A DNA stretch of 64,000 nt from Hippophae tibetana. Its lineage: Eukaryota > Streptophyta > Magnoliopsida > Rosales > Elaeagnaceae. The position numbers and the translations under genes are program-made. Shown piece after piece: positions 38,064 to 49,693 of this stretch. The stretch covers positions 8,063,001 to 8,127,000 of the forward strand of contig CM072807.1 in NCBI GenBank assembly GCA_037013495.1, read 5' to 3'. Numbering within the stretch: position 1 is the first letter of the stretch; each line of letters begins with the position of its first letter. Under the pieces are notes generated by a model, which was not told the DNA's origin, did not search any database, and was given only the letters and a program-made list of their open reading frames with translations.

Positions 38064-38500
38064 ATCTTAGCTTCAAGGCTGAGGGGAGTCAAAACTCGAA
38101 AGTAGAAGATTATTTTTATCAAAACGCAACACTGATAGCCTAAAACGACAGGATATGAAAATTGATTTCAATCTTCCTTTTAATTCTTCTCAATTTTCCA
38201 CCTTACACCTTAGCTAGCATTAGGGAAAGTAATCATAATAATTTACTAATAAATTAATCGCTTATTTTTATTTGTTTTATTATTATTATTATTATAGCTA
38301 AAAGGTGGTAGATGAAACCAATTTGTTACGGGAACAAGACATAATCTAAAATGACAATCTTATTTGCCTAAGTAAGTAAATCAGATGCTTAAATAACTAT
38401 GGTCTAATTTGTATAAAACCAATTTCATTATTGATTCATTAACAAGAAAAAACATTTGACTCACATACATAACAAAGAAATAGACACAGGACATTTCCAA
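38064..38500. other. GT47 upstream region and junction with viral sequence
   Basis: Holds the promoter side of the minus-strand gene, a short (ATT)n run at about 38279-38296, and the left border of the integrated pararetrovirus, which I cannot place exactly. Confidence 0.4.
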
Positions 38501-39630
38501 TAGAAGAAAACAATTATTTAAAATAGAAAAAAGATTGCATCGTAGAACTAGATGAAATATCTCACAAGAATTCAAAATTTATGAAAATTATAGCTTAGAT
38601 CTCTTATATTTAGATTGTATAAGAAATAGAAAAAAAAAACTTAGATAAATAGGATAGGGGTATGAATGTACTCATAAAAACCCCTCAAACTACACACATA
38701 AACCCTTCAATATTTATTAATGCAAGGGAATATTCTCACTGGAAAATAATATACAGATATATTAGCAAATGAAATATACAAATAAATTATTGAAGAAGAT
38801 AAATGAAGAACTATCACTGAATTTAGTAAAAATGAAATCAATTAAATTGCATTTAACAAATATAAAAATTTATAATATGTATTACATCGATTCTTTTATT
38901 TATGAATATGAAATTTATTACCATAAATTATCACCTTATATACAAATAACTTATAAGAAAATATTTTTTCAAAAGTTATGTGAAACATTGCATAAGACCT
39001 TAACAAAATGTTGTAATTAGAGAAATAGAGCAACTATACCAGACACTTTATAAGGAAAACAATTATTTAAAATAGAAGAAAACAATTATTTAAAATAGAA
39101 GAAAGATTGCATCGGAGAACTAGATGAAATATCTCACAAGAATTCAAAATTTATGAAAATTATAGCTTAGATCTCTTATATCTAGATTGTATAAGAGATA
39201 GAAAAAAAAACTTAGATGAATAGGATAGTGGTATGAGTGTACTCATAAAAACCCCTCAAACTACACACATAAACCCTTCAATATTTATTAATGCAAGGGA
39301 ATATTCTCACTGGAAAATAATATACAGATATATTAGCAAATGAAATATACAAATAAATTATTGAAGAAGATAAATGAAGAACTATCACTGAATTTAGTAA
39401 AAATGAAATCAATTAAATTGCATTTAACAAATATAAAAATTTATAATATGTGTTACATCGATTCTTTTATTTATGAATATGAAATTTATTACCATAAATT
39501 ATCACTCTATATACAAATAACTTATAAGAAAATATTTTTTCAAAAGTTATGTGAAACATTGCATAAGACCTTAACAAAATGTTGTAATTAGAGAAATAGA
39601 GCAACTATACCAGACACTTTATAAGGAAAA
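38501..39630 (+). repeat. Recent tandem duplication (unit about 572 bp) in pararetroviral coat-protein region
   Basis: 38501-39072 and 39073-39630 match almost base for base: the 83-codon frames 38769-39020 and 39340-39591 differ at two residues. The offset is 571-572 bp. The near-identity contrasts with the heavy decay of the rest of the virus copy, so the duplication happened after integration. Confidence 0.95.
38769..39591 (+). pseudogene. Pararetroviral coat-protein fragments (two tandem copies)
   Basis: Two 83-codon frames, 38769-39020 and 39340-39591. Each holds the caulimovirid coat-protein block with KLHLTNIKIYN, YIDSFIYEYEIYYHKLS and then FFQKLCETLHKTL. The same block is present, decayed, on the minus strand in copy 2 near 48540-48710. 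The frames are closed by stops on both sides, so no working coat protein is encoded. Confidence 0.7.
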
Positions 39631-39899
39631 TTAAGAAGCCTTAAAAGCTGGATAACCATTAAATGTCAAGAAACAAAAGAATATAAATAAATAAGAAGAA
39701 ATTATAAAATTTATTATGATATAAGAGATTTTAAAATATTAAAAAAGTAGAGATATAACACAAAACTCTACAAAAAAATATAAAAATATAAAAAATACAA
39801 TAAATTTAAAATATATAAATTCAGGAAACAAGATTTTCAAAAATATAAAATAAGATTTAATAACGAATTATTAAATTCAGGAAAAGATATTTTAGAAGA

Positions 39900-40140
39900 A
39901 AAATGTATAAATCCTCTAAAAATAAGAATTATTGTCTTTCAAGGAAAAAGAAATGTAAATGTTGGATCTATAATGAAAAGTGACATTATGTCAATGAATA
40001 CTCTAACATACTTCAACATAAGAAAGAATTAATTTTTTTTTTAAAGATATTAAAAATCTTGGAAGAAGCTTTTAAGATGGAATTAGAACTAATCGAAGAA
40101 ATAAATAATAAGAAATTGATTGTTCAAAATAACTCTTAAT
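39900..40140 (+). pseudogene. Pararetroviral zinc-knuckle region
   Basis: Near 39950 one frame shows CKCWIYNEK followed by a stop and HYVNEY, a decayed CCHC nucleic-acid-binding knuckle (third cysteine changed to tyrosine) at the end of the coat-protein domain. The same altered residue is seen in copy 2 near 48140. Confidence 0.65.
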
Positions 40141-40319
40141 GTCTAAAAATGCTAGAGAAGAATCTTAATAAAAAATTCAATATAAAGAACATAAACCTTC
40201 TAAAGAAAGAATTTAAGATGAAAAGAAAGAATCTAACAATTCAAAAAAGAGTAAAATTTATGAAATAAAAAAACTCAATTGGACTAATGAAGCAAACAAA
40301 ATAACAAAAAAAAAATTAT

Positions 40320-41440
40320 TTGGTTTATAATGATTCAAAACTAGGAATCTTTAATAATTGGGGAGAAACTAATAAATCTATTCTTGGGTTTAGTAGAGTA
40401 ACTCATAGAGACTTCACTAACAAAATAGAGATTGAAGATAGTTATGCCAATTATGAAGTACCAAAACTAATAATTTTAGAGAAAATAGTAAGGAATTGCT
40501 TTGTAGCACTACAATAACAATCATCAACACCAAGTAGGTTGACAACTATAGGAAAAATAGTAAAGACTTCAATACTATTTAGATAAGTATCTCTCATAGA
40601 GACATCAAAGATAGTAAGACATCCAATGCTATTCAGGGAAACATCTCCCAGGAAATCATTAGTCATTAAAGATAAAAAAGACTAATATAAAAATCTCAAC
40701 AAACCACAATGGTTGAGTCTTTACAACTTGGTCAGAAAATCTACACATGAAAATATAGAAGATATAAAGTTCTATACTATAGAAAATGAATTTCTTGCAT
40801 GAAATAAATTCAATATTTTGAAAGGAGCTGATCCAATATTTGTTTACAAAACTTTCCATATAAGACTAATAAAAACATATATCTAGGACTTAACTTAAGT
40901 AAATTAAATTATTTCCCAAAAAAAATGAAAAAAAGAAATCAATAATTTTAGGAAGAAGATAAGAGCTAGTAACAAGCCTGTTTATCTCAAATTATTCATT
41001 TTTCTAATGGATTGTAATGAGTAATGATGTATCAGTCCCTATCCCAAACTAAGGGTGCTTCTAGAAAAAGAATTGAACACAAAAGAACTCTATATATTAA
41101 GAGGTCAAATTTGAAGTCAAATTTACTATGAATTCAAAAAAAAAAAATTCTACTGAGATCAAAGTAAATTACTCAACTGGTAAAGTCATTATCACTTTTC
41201 ATAGTAGTATGGATCTCTCCAAAGATTCTAGTTGAAAAAATCACCAAATATGAGACAACTTCAACATCAATAAGCTAGAAATTGGTCAAGAAACAAGAAG
41301 TGTATTCTACTTCTATACTAGAAAATCCACTAAATATCACAAATGCATATACTGTATCAAGGATCGAGAAGATGAAAATGTGTCATCATTAACGATATCC
41401 AAATGACTGTCGACAGAAAATGACAAGGAAGAATAAAGAA
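40320..41440 (+). pseudogene. Pararetroviral region downstream of RNase H, function unknown
   Basis: Pieces recur in copy 2: a block with FNILKGADPIFVYKTF near 40810-40860 matches one at 46400-46480 (minus), and a cysteine-rich HKCIYCIKDREDENVSS near 41340-41390 matches one at 45965-46030 (minus). The order in both copies is this region, then the promoter. No assigned domain. Frames are broken. Confidence 0.55.
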
Positions 41441-41632
41441 AAGAACCTTCGGTAGAAGACAACAAAGAAAAATAAAGATGTAGTATCACACCTTTAGTCG
41501 ACAACATGTGCCAATAAAAAGTAATGATTGATATTTATAAGCCAAAAAGTAGTAAGGTTAAGAAATTATTAAAGTAAGGATAAAATAATAATTTTTATCT
41601 TGTAAGCAGGGATTTCTTATGTTATAAAAGAA

Positions 41633-41640
41633 ATCCTTAT
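41633..41640 (+). promoter_or_regulatory. Pararetroviral TATA box, copy 1
   Basis: TATAAAAG followed by AAATCC, upstream of a leader that runs to about 41850. Copy 2 has the same box in the matching position at 45737-45744 (minus). The conserved position makes it the likely viral transcription start region. Confidence 0.6.
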
Positions 41641-41739
41641 TTTTATTTGAGGACACATTGAGAAAAAAGAGCACGCAACTCAAAAACACAACTTTTAGCA
41701 TAATAACCCCATTTATCCAAAAATCTAAACCAGTAATTA

Positions 41740-41850
41740 TAAGCGGTTAAAAATCCCTTCAAGGTTCTTATTTGGCCTTAAGATTGTAATAATTATTATA
41801 TTATGAATAAAATGGAGTTCAATCACTCTTTTTTAGCAATTATAAGTTGG
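41740..41850 (+). other. Pararetroviral leader / polyadenylation region, copy 1
   Basis: Contains GGTTCTTATTTGGCCTTAAG, then ATGAATAAAATGGAG with an AATAAA signal. The complementary strand at 43706-43600 carries the same sequence for copy 2. Confidence 0.6.
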
Positions 41851-42099
41851 ACACTATCTATATACGAATGTAGAAGGCTCACCATTAGCAGGAGGGTATT
41901 AAGGTTTGAGAAAAAATGAGACATAATCAGTGTAACAAGAGAAGATGAACAAAAGGAAAGATCATGATGGATACATAAAGTTTAGGTGTAATAATTATAA
42001 TTTTTAAGCCAATTAAAGATCTTGAATATTGAAATATTTGCTTATATCAAATTATAATACTGATAAATAAGAAGATAATATGGTATTAGAGCTATAGGA

Positions 42100-42969
42100 A
42101 TATTAACATAATATGGGTGGAAAAGTTAACACCATTAGATTTAGAGACATCAATGATATTAACCATAAAATCTAGGTATATTATTATATTTTTTATAAAT
42201 ATGAAATATATAAGTGAAGATATGTTAAATTTCAAGAGTGTTTTAGATGAATATCCATAAAAGTTAGGATGGTTTGAATCTTGTGATGAAAGTTGTGTAT
42301 AATTTGCTCCCACTTGAATTGTGTATAAGAGTCCAAGTATAATAAAATGACTACACTATTTATTATTCCCAATTATTTCATTTTCATGTAATAATCATTT
42401 TAATTATTGTTATTTTCATACATGCTAATATATGATACCTAACAAAAATATATTAAAAATACAAAATAGTTCAAATTATTCATACTTGGGGATAATATCT
42501 CAAATGCTCTTAAGGTTTAGCATATCTTTGCTTATACTCTCAAGGTTTATAAAATATCTAGAATACTCTTGGATTTTATGATTAATATCATTTGTGTCCT
42601 TAATCTTTAAAGATGTTAATTTTTCATCCATTACTATTCATGATACTATTCTTTAGCTTTGATACCAATTTTTATGTATCAAAATAAAATTTTTAAATTT
42701 TTAATCGGGGGTTAATATTGACCTAATTGATGGTTTTTGTCTATTTCATGAAAACATATTTTTTTCTAAAAATCTTATTATTTGTTGGTATAAATCTATT
42801 TTTCTTCTATATTCTTTATAATTGCAGTGTATATTATGTTGATTATTTATTTTTAATCCTGAATCTATTAATTCTTTTAAAATTTAAAATTATTCTTTCA
42901 TTTGTTAAATATAATAATTTTAATTTATGTACTAATGATTCAATATTCATAGGATATTATCCTAATAAG
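42100..42969. other. Junction region between the two pararetrovirus copies
   Basis: AT-rich, no intact gene. A TTGGTATCAAAGCTAAAG-like word on the minus strand (42668-42651) resembles an initiator-tRNA primer-binding site downstream of the open frame of copy 2. Confidence 0.3.
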
Positions 42970-43527
42970 TTATATGTATTGAATGCATATTATTTTATCA
43001 TATTCATAGTGTACAAACATGATTTTCTTGTGTACATACGATATAATTAAATCTTCAAAGAAGTAGTATGCAAACATTAAGTTGTTAAATTTCTCTTCTC
43101 TTATTCTTACATATTTTTGACTAAAATAGTCTCTTAATATCTTTGAAACAAGAATGTCTATGATGCTTGTGATAACTTTAATATAATTTGTATAGATGTC
43201 TAACAAAGTATTAAATTTGTTAAAATTTTCAAGATAAATTTCATAATTCTCATCTTTAAAATATTCGTTTAAATGATAGAGATAACTCTTATCAAAATTT
43301 TCTAATATAATTAGAATTTTATCTTTAATTTCATTCGGAATTAGTTGTTTATTTTTAAAAAATGTATCCATTTTTTTGTCTATTAGTATCATGACTTGAC
43401 CTAAGAAAATATTTAAACATTCAAGCTTCTTCGTTGGCTTAAAGTTAATTATTATACTTAAATTTAATGGGTCTATCAGAGTATTCTCTTCTGTTAGTTT
43501 CCTTTTGTTACACCTGTTATGCCTCAT
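42970..43527 (-). CDS. Open 185-codon frame in pararetrovirus copy 2, unknown function
   Basis: The only long uninterrupted frame in either virus copy. It starts just after the leader (43706-43600). The product is rich in Lys, Ile, Asn, Tyr and Phe, with a basic N-terminus (MRHNRCNKRKL) and many predicted helical stretches. I see no domain I can name. Copy 1 has the same beginning at 41916 (ATGAGACATAATCAG) and continues homologous but broken for at least 160 bp, so this was a genuine viral gene. It could be an accessory or leader protein of a florendovirus-like caulimovirid. Whether the host expresses it is unknown. Confidence 0.45.
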   Translation of the reverse strand: MRHNRCNKRKLTEENTLIDPLNLSIIINFKPTKKLECLNIFLGQVMILIDKKMDTFFKNKQLIPNEIKDKILIILENFDKSYLYHLNEYFKDENYEIYLENFNKFNTLLDIYTNYIKVITSIIDILVSKILRDYFSQKYVRIREEKFNNLMFAYYFFEDLIISYVHKKIMFVHYEYDKIICIQYI

Positions 43528-43706
43528 CTTTTCTCAAATCTCAACGTCCTCGTAGAAATAATGAGCCTTATGTATTTTTACATAAATGGTGTCCAATTTG
43601 ACTTATTAGGAAATAGTAATAGAACTTTATTTTATTCATAGAACAATAATTATTACAACTTAAGGCCAAATAAGAACCTTAAAGGGATTCTTAGCCGCTT
43701 GATAAC

Positions 43707-45625
43707 TGTATATTATACAGTTATTTTGTCCATTTTATTAATTATAATTGCTATGTTCTTAATATTTTTAGTTAATTTTAATTAATTAAATTAATATTTA
43801 CTGTTTATTTTTTAAGGAATATATTTTTAAGAAAATTAAAGAATATGAATCGAAAAAGGACTTAATTGCAAATAATAAAGTCTAAAAATATAATTTAAAT
43901 TAAAGGAGTGCTTAATTGCAATTAACAAAAGTCTAAAATATAATTTGAATTAAAATAGGGCTTAATTGCAATTAAAGAAAGTTAAAAAGTTATTTTAAAT
44001 TAGAAAATGGCTTAATTGCAATTAACAAAAATTTAAAAGTTAATTTAAATTAAATTGGAAGGGCTAAGAAGTAATTAAACAAAAAAAAAATTTCTGCGTG
44101 GGAAAGAAGACCACGTGCAACTATTTTCCACATGCACCACGTACCGTCAGATCGAAATATCAACGTGAGGATTAGCGCGTAAGATGCACGCGCGACAAAA
44201 GCAATTGGACTTGGTTTTTTGGATTGCATATTGCATGGAGTATTGAGTGGGGCCCATATGCCATGCAAGCCAACGTGTAGGGTGGGACCTACGTGTCCAT
44301 GCAAGAAATAATCCTGTGCGACGTGGCCTATACAACTTGAATGCGTACTCTCATTCCAACAAATGAAAAGATGCCACATGTCTCGATTATTCTTTCAGCT
44401 ATTATGTGGGACCCACGTGTCTCGTATGCAAAAATCATGCGGCGCCAACCATGTGCAACATTTCCCCACCACTAATTAAAAGTTGCCACATGTCTCGACT
44501 ATTCTTTCAACCAATCATATGGTGACACATGGCACGCATAAATTGAAACAAAAATCAGAAATGACGCACGTTCCATTGTTTTACACGATAAACATTTTCA
44601 TGCGTGACTACGTGTGTCAAGAATTTTGTCTTCCAATCGTGTATTAAAATAACATTTCCCATGTAATATTCTGTTCCTAATTTTACACCCGTAATTGTAA
44701 AAAAAAATATTTTTTGATATTTTTTTTAGGGAATTGGAGTTATAAATAAGGTATTATTGGGATAAATTTAGGATGTTAGAGAGTTAGATTATGGTACACA
44801 CAAAAGTCATTTTTGGCTTCTGTTGTGTTTCTACGTGTGCTAGAAATTTAGAGTGCCGAATCAGATTCCAATTTTCTTTTGTTCTTCATCTAATATTCCT
44901 TAAATGTGTTAGTATTTTCGTTTTGTAATTTTAATTTTTATTATGAAGTAATTTAATTTTTCTAGGATTACGTTTTAGCTAAATTTATGAAGCTTGAATA
45001 AATTATTTTTGAAAGATTTATGAGATTTTTAATTTGTTTATTCTATTTGTGCTTAATGCTTTTGATTGATTGGAAGATTAATCAATTGATTTGTGACACA
45101 TAAATAAACTTGAGAAAGACATTTTTGTGACACTTAAATAAACTTGAAAAAAACATTTTCGTGTAATTGCTCGTTGATAGAATAGCATATTTGAGAACTT
45201 TAAACGTAATGAATCTTGATGAATTTAATTCTCATAGGAATATAGTGAATTATTTTAGCGAGATGTGTCTATATAGAGCTCAGAAGAGATGTATGGATAA
45301 AATTAGGAGTTCTTGGTTGACAAATTAAATTTACAAAAAATATAAATCAAGAGAAAATAATATGATTAGAGTGGATTAATTTGAAAACTGAAACCTAGAA
45401 TTTTCTTATTTATTGTTTTATAAAAAATAAGTTTAGTTAAACATCTTCAACTTTTCGATCGTTTGGATAAAATGAGAGTGAAATAATTTTAGTACTTGAC
45501 AAATTGTAGTAACAAATCTCCGTGGGAATAATAATTTTACTTATCAAATTTATTACTTATGATCGTGTATACTTGTACGTTTTTATGTTCTACTAAAGAG
45601 ACAACACCACTCATACTTGTTGGAT
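43707..45625. mobile_element. LTR-like repeat (about 1.9 kb), probable solo LTR, inserted in the virus leader
   Basis: It begins TGTATATTATACAG. Its right flank and left flank both carry ATAAC (43702-43706 and 45626-45630), and joining the flanks restores the viral leader seen in copy 1. A TATAAATAAGG box lies near 44742. The last 150 bp, with AAATCTCCGTGGGAATAATA and TCGTGTATACTTGTACG, resemble the ends of Athila/Tat-type Ty3/gypsy LTRs. The final CA is not evident, so the 3' edge is approximate. The first kilobase recurs at 60161-61130. Confidence 0.55.
44090..44640. repeat. Repeated CACGTG/ACGTGTCTCG modules inside the LTR-like repeat
   Basis: Words such as CCACATGTCTCGATTATTC and GGGACCCACGTGTCTCG recur several times with small changes, and the second copy (60500-61080) has the same set. 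They contain G-box/ABRE-like cores (ACGTG). A promoter role is possible but unproven. Confidence 0.6.
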
Positions 45626-45736
45626 ATAACATTACTAGTTGATAAAAAGGATTTCTATGCTAGACTTTTTGTTTTTCAGAGTAGAGAGCTCTGGATTTCT
45701 GTGTTTTTGTGTGTTTTGAAATAAGCATAAGGGTTT

Positions 45737-45744
45737 CTTTTATA
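45737..45744 (-). promoter_or_regulatory. Pararetroviral TATA box, copy 2
   Basis: Minus-strand GCTATAAAAGAAACCC, equivalent to the box at 41633-41640 of copy 1. Confidence 0.6.
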
Positions 45745-45959
45745 GCACAAGGAATTCCTGTTTACAAAACTAGAATTATTATTTTACCCTTACTTTAATA
45801 ATTTGTCTATTTTTATCTTTAAATGATAGCCACTTCTTTTAACCTTGCCACATGCTACCGACTAAGATGTGAGGTCTACATCTTTATTTTCTTTATTGTC
45901 TTCTACCAATAGTTCCTTTTTTATTCTTCTTTGTTATTTTCTACCAATGATCCTTTTGA

Positions 45960-46524
45960 TTACGTTGATGATGACACATCTTCATCTTCTCGATATTTGA
46001 TGCAGAGAATGCATATATGATCTTTGGTGACTTTTCCAGCATAGAAGCAAAATACCTTCCTTATTTCTTGACCAATTATCCAAGTTATTGTTGTTAAAAT
46101 TGACTTCATATTTGAAAAAAAATCATCATCTTCTTTTGACAAAGCTATGCTATTGTAGGAAATGATGATAACTTTAATAGTTGAATAATTTACTTTGATC
46201 TTAGTAGAATTGTCAATCTTCCTGAGTTCATAGTAAATTTGACCTCTTAATATACAAAGTTTTTATGTATTGAATTCTTTTTTCTAGAAGTGCCCTTGGT
46301 TTGAGAACTTCTCTATTTATGTTGTAAATCACAATCTTGATGAAGTGGTAGGGACTGATACATCCTTTATCATTCCAATCCATTAATGAACTGAAAAATC
46401 TAAGATATATAATTTCTATTAATCCTGTATAGAAAGCTTTATAAACAAATATTGGATCAACTTCTTCTAAGATATTGAATTTACTTCCTGTAGAAAATTC
46501 CTTATCTATGGTATAAAACTTCAC
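45960..46524 (-). pseudogene. Pararetroviral region downstream of RNase H, copy 2
   Basis: Two open pieces (46524-46228 and 46142-45960) match broken pieces of copy 1 at 40740-41420. The second ends with a cysteine-containing stretch CILCIKYREDEDVSSS. Position between RNase H and the promoter. Function unknown. Confidence 0.5.
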
Positions 46525-46528
46525 ATCT

Positions 46529-47900
46529 TCAATATATTCCTTCTAAGATATATTCCTGTAGGATTTTTAGCTCCTTTTCCTTTTCCTTTATCTTGATTTT
46601 GATGTTAAGATGTTTCATTCCTAAAAGCATAAAAATAGTTAAAGGTGCTAATTCTCTAGTAAGAGCATCTGCTAAACTATTCTTGTGTATTAGAAGATGT
46701 TTAACATCAAAATTGTAATGTTGAACCATTGTTTCTATCTGACTAATCTTCCTTATTTGTAAGCACCTGCAATATTAGTCCTTAAGAAATAACTAAAATT
46801 ATTGTTATATGTTCTTACAATGAATTTGGAGCTTATAACATATATTGCAAATTTCTTTATGGCTTTTTTAATAGCTAAATATTATTTTTCATTATTATGA
46901 TAATTTAATTCTAGATCTTGGAAAGATCTTGATGTATATCTACAAAGATATTCATCTTTGTCATCTACTCTTGCTTTCAGAACCACTCCCCAATATTCTT
47001 GTTAAGCATTCGTTTCAATTATCATATGGCCCTGAATGGTATAAAGTTGACAAATTTTTTACCTTTGCTTTTACTTTATCCATATACAGAGTATCTTCTT
47101 CAATCTATTTCCAAATATGATTTTTTTTTAATTTTTATCGTAATAGTTTTTTCATTTCTACAAATTTCTTGATGGATGCTTCTGCATATGTTAAGCATCC
47201 TAAAAAAAATTGTAATTGATTTTTGTCTTTTAATTCACTAGGAAAACCTTGAATATTATTTAGTATATAGGGTTATAGATTATGTTTTCCATCTTAAATT
47301 TCCAACCCTAAATATTTAATTTTTTATTACGCAAGTATTGCTTTCTTTTTAGAAAGTACAATGCCTTCCTTTCTACATTCTTGTAAAATATTGCTAATAT
47401 CCAAATAGTGTTTATTTAATTCATTATTGAAAACCAAACTATCATCTATGTAAAAACAACATATATCTTGTAATTTCTTGAAGATGTTATCCATATATCT
47501 TTGAAAGATACATAGAGCTTTTTTTTAATCCAAATGGTATAATTGTCCATTGGAATTATCCTTGGGGAAACTAAATGTTGTTAGTTTTTGAGATTCTTCA
47601 TCCAGTCTTATTTGCCAAAATCCACTTTTACAATCAAAACATGAGAAATATTTATTTCCTTTTATTAATGATAATAGTTATTCTTTCTTTGGAATGAAGT
47701 ATCCATAGTCAATGGTTTCTTTATTTAGTGTTTTAAAGTTTATTACCATTCTTTTTTTCCCTCTTCTTTTCTCAGCTTATCTTCCAACTAAGAATGTTGG
47801 ACTAGATTAAGGTAAATAATAAGTGACATAGCCTTTAAATTTTAGTCCTAATTTAATATAAGTACTATTTGAATTTGTAATACTATACAAATCATTCATC
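46529..47900 (-). pseudogene. Pararetroviral reverse transcriptase and RNase H relic
   Basis: From 47900 downwards, fragments of the palm domain are readable, including FDCKSGFWQIRLDEES near 47610-47640 and the catalytic YIDD at 47452-47441 (usual form Y-x-D-D). The RNase H end lies at 46729-46529 with NSLADALTREL. Several stops and frameshifts interrupt it. Confidence 0.8.
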
Positions 47901-48119
47901 TTCTATTGAAGAACATCCATAATTTGAGTGTTCATATTCTGAGTCAATTATTTCTTCCTCAGTTTCTTCCAATAGATAGTTACTATAAGTATAATCTATA
48001 TTAGATTCATCAATTAAAAACTAATTCCATTTTGAAAGTTTCTTCCAAGATGTTTGCTTTTTATGGAAATTCTTTTTTAAATTTCTCTTTATCTTGAAGT
48101 ATGTTTGGATATTCGTTGG

Positions 48120-49300
48120 TATAATTTTCTTCTTCATTATAGATCCAACATCTGCATTTTTTTTATAAAGGGCAATAATTCTTGTTTTTAGAAGGTTTAT
48201 ACTTCTTCTTTCTAAAATATTTTTTCTTATAGGTTTCTCTATTATATCTCTTGTTATATTTTTGGAAATCTTATTTTCTGAATTTATATTTTTTAAATCT
48301 TTTATATTTTTATTTATAAGATTTTATATTACGTCCATATTTTCCTAGTATTATAAAATATTGTATATCACAATATATTTTATCATTTCCTTCTAGTTGT
48401 TTATATTCCTTTATTTCTTATCATTTAATAATGATCCAACCCTTAAGGTTTCTTATTTTTCCTCTTAGAGTATATGATATAGTTTATCTATTTTTTTGTT
48501 CCCAACTTTTTGTTAAGGTATTATGTAGTGTTTCGAGTAATTTTTGAAAAAAATATTCATTTATAAGTTGTTTGTATAGATGGTGGTAATTTATGGTAAT
48601 AAATTTCATATTGACAAATAAAAGAATCTATGTAACATATGTTACAAATTTCCATATTAGTTAGATGTCATTTAGCTTCATTAATTTCATTTTCGCTAAA
48701 TTCAGTGATAGTTCTTTCTTTTCTTCAATAAATTTCTTGTATATTTCATTTATTACTGTATCCAAGTATTCTCTTCATGTGTAAGCATTCGCTTGCATTA
48801 ACAAATGTTGTTAATAGTGTTAAGTTTGAAAACCAAACTTTAACATTTCTTGTCATTTTATGTGCTATAAGTACCCTACAAATTGAATGGTTGATTTGTG
48901 TAGTTTGAGAGATTTGTATGAGCACACTCATACCACTAGCCTATTCATCTAATTTTTTTTCCTATCTCTTATATAGTCTAAATCTAGAAGATCAGACTTA
49001 TAATTATCACTGAGTTTAAATTCTAGTGGAATAATACCTCTAATTCTCCAATTTAGGTGGTTATCTTCTTCTATTTGTAGGGTTATGTTGCTTTATCCTT
49101 TGCCTATTTCTTTATCCCCTATGTAGGTTAGATTTTCATTCTTGGTAAGGAACTGATAATAAAATTGATTTCATATGACCTTTTGGGGTCATGTTTTTCT
49201 GGTTCAGAATTAATTTCACTTATTATTGTTATATCATCATCTTCTTTGTTTGTACAAAGTTTTTTAATTATAATGTTATTCTATTTCTTCACTAGTTAGT
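48120..49300 (-). pseudogene. Pararetroviral coat-protein and zinc-knuckle relic, copy 2
   Basis: A zinc-knuckle remnant CRCWIYNEEE lies near 48160-48130 (minus). The coat-protein block with CYIDSFICQYEIYYHKLPP is near 48640-48590. A 61-codon open piece (48931-48746) belongs to its upstream part and matches copy 1 around 38650-38760. Confidence 0.65.
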
Positions 49301-49693
49301 GTCAATAAACTAACTATTTTTTCTATATCCATATTTTCAGGGTTCATGAATTTTCTTTCTAATTCTTTTCTATATTCTATTAAATTAGAATTATATCTTT
49401 TTTCTCGTATCTTTCTTCATTTTTTGAAATCAGGACATCTTATCTTCTAGGTGGTTCTTTTTTTAGTCCTTCTAAGGGATCATATTTATGACTTATAATT
49501 TCATTATTTTATATGTATATTGTATATATCTTTTCTTAGTTTTAAAAATTTCTTATGTATATCTTGTTGTAATTTGCTATAACTATATTCTTTTATTTCC
49601 TTTAATAATTATTTTTGTAGGTATTTTGTGTTTTATTCTTGGACTAAATCTATTTCCTCTGTTAATAGTTGCACAGTTTCAAATAATATTGTT

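Larger units (their letters stand above)
38501..42100 (+). mobile_element. Endogenous pararetrovirus (Caulimoviridae) copy 1, decayed and internally deleted
   Basis: In plus orientation the order is coat-protein region (tandemly duplicated), zinc-knuckle region near 39950, then the region that in copy 2 lies downstream of RNase H (about 40320-41440), then a promoter with TATAAAAG at 41633, a leader, and the beginning of the small frame at 41916. The protease, reverse transcriptase and RNase H found in copy 2 are missing between about 40150 and 40320, an internal deletion. No LTRs, as expected for this virus family. Stops and frameshifts are common throughout. It faces copy 2 tail-to-tail. Confidence 0.75.

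Noticed and set aside
42081..42096. TGGTATTAGAGC on the plus strand as a pararetroviral primer-binding site
   Set aside because: Alignment with copy 2 places it inside the homologous stretch of the small viral frame, not in the leader, so the resemblance is chance.
42727..43050. 107-codon hydrophobic plus-strand frame
   Set aside because: Very Ile/Phe/Tyr-rich AT translation, overlapping the end of the opposite viral frame. Not supported as a gene.
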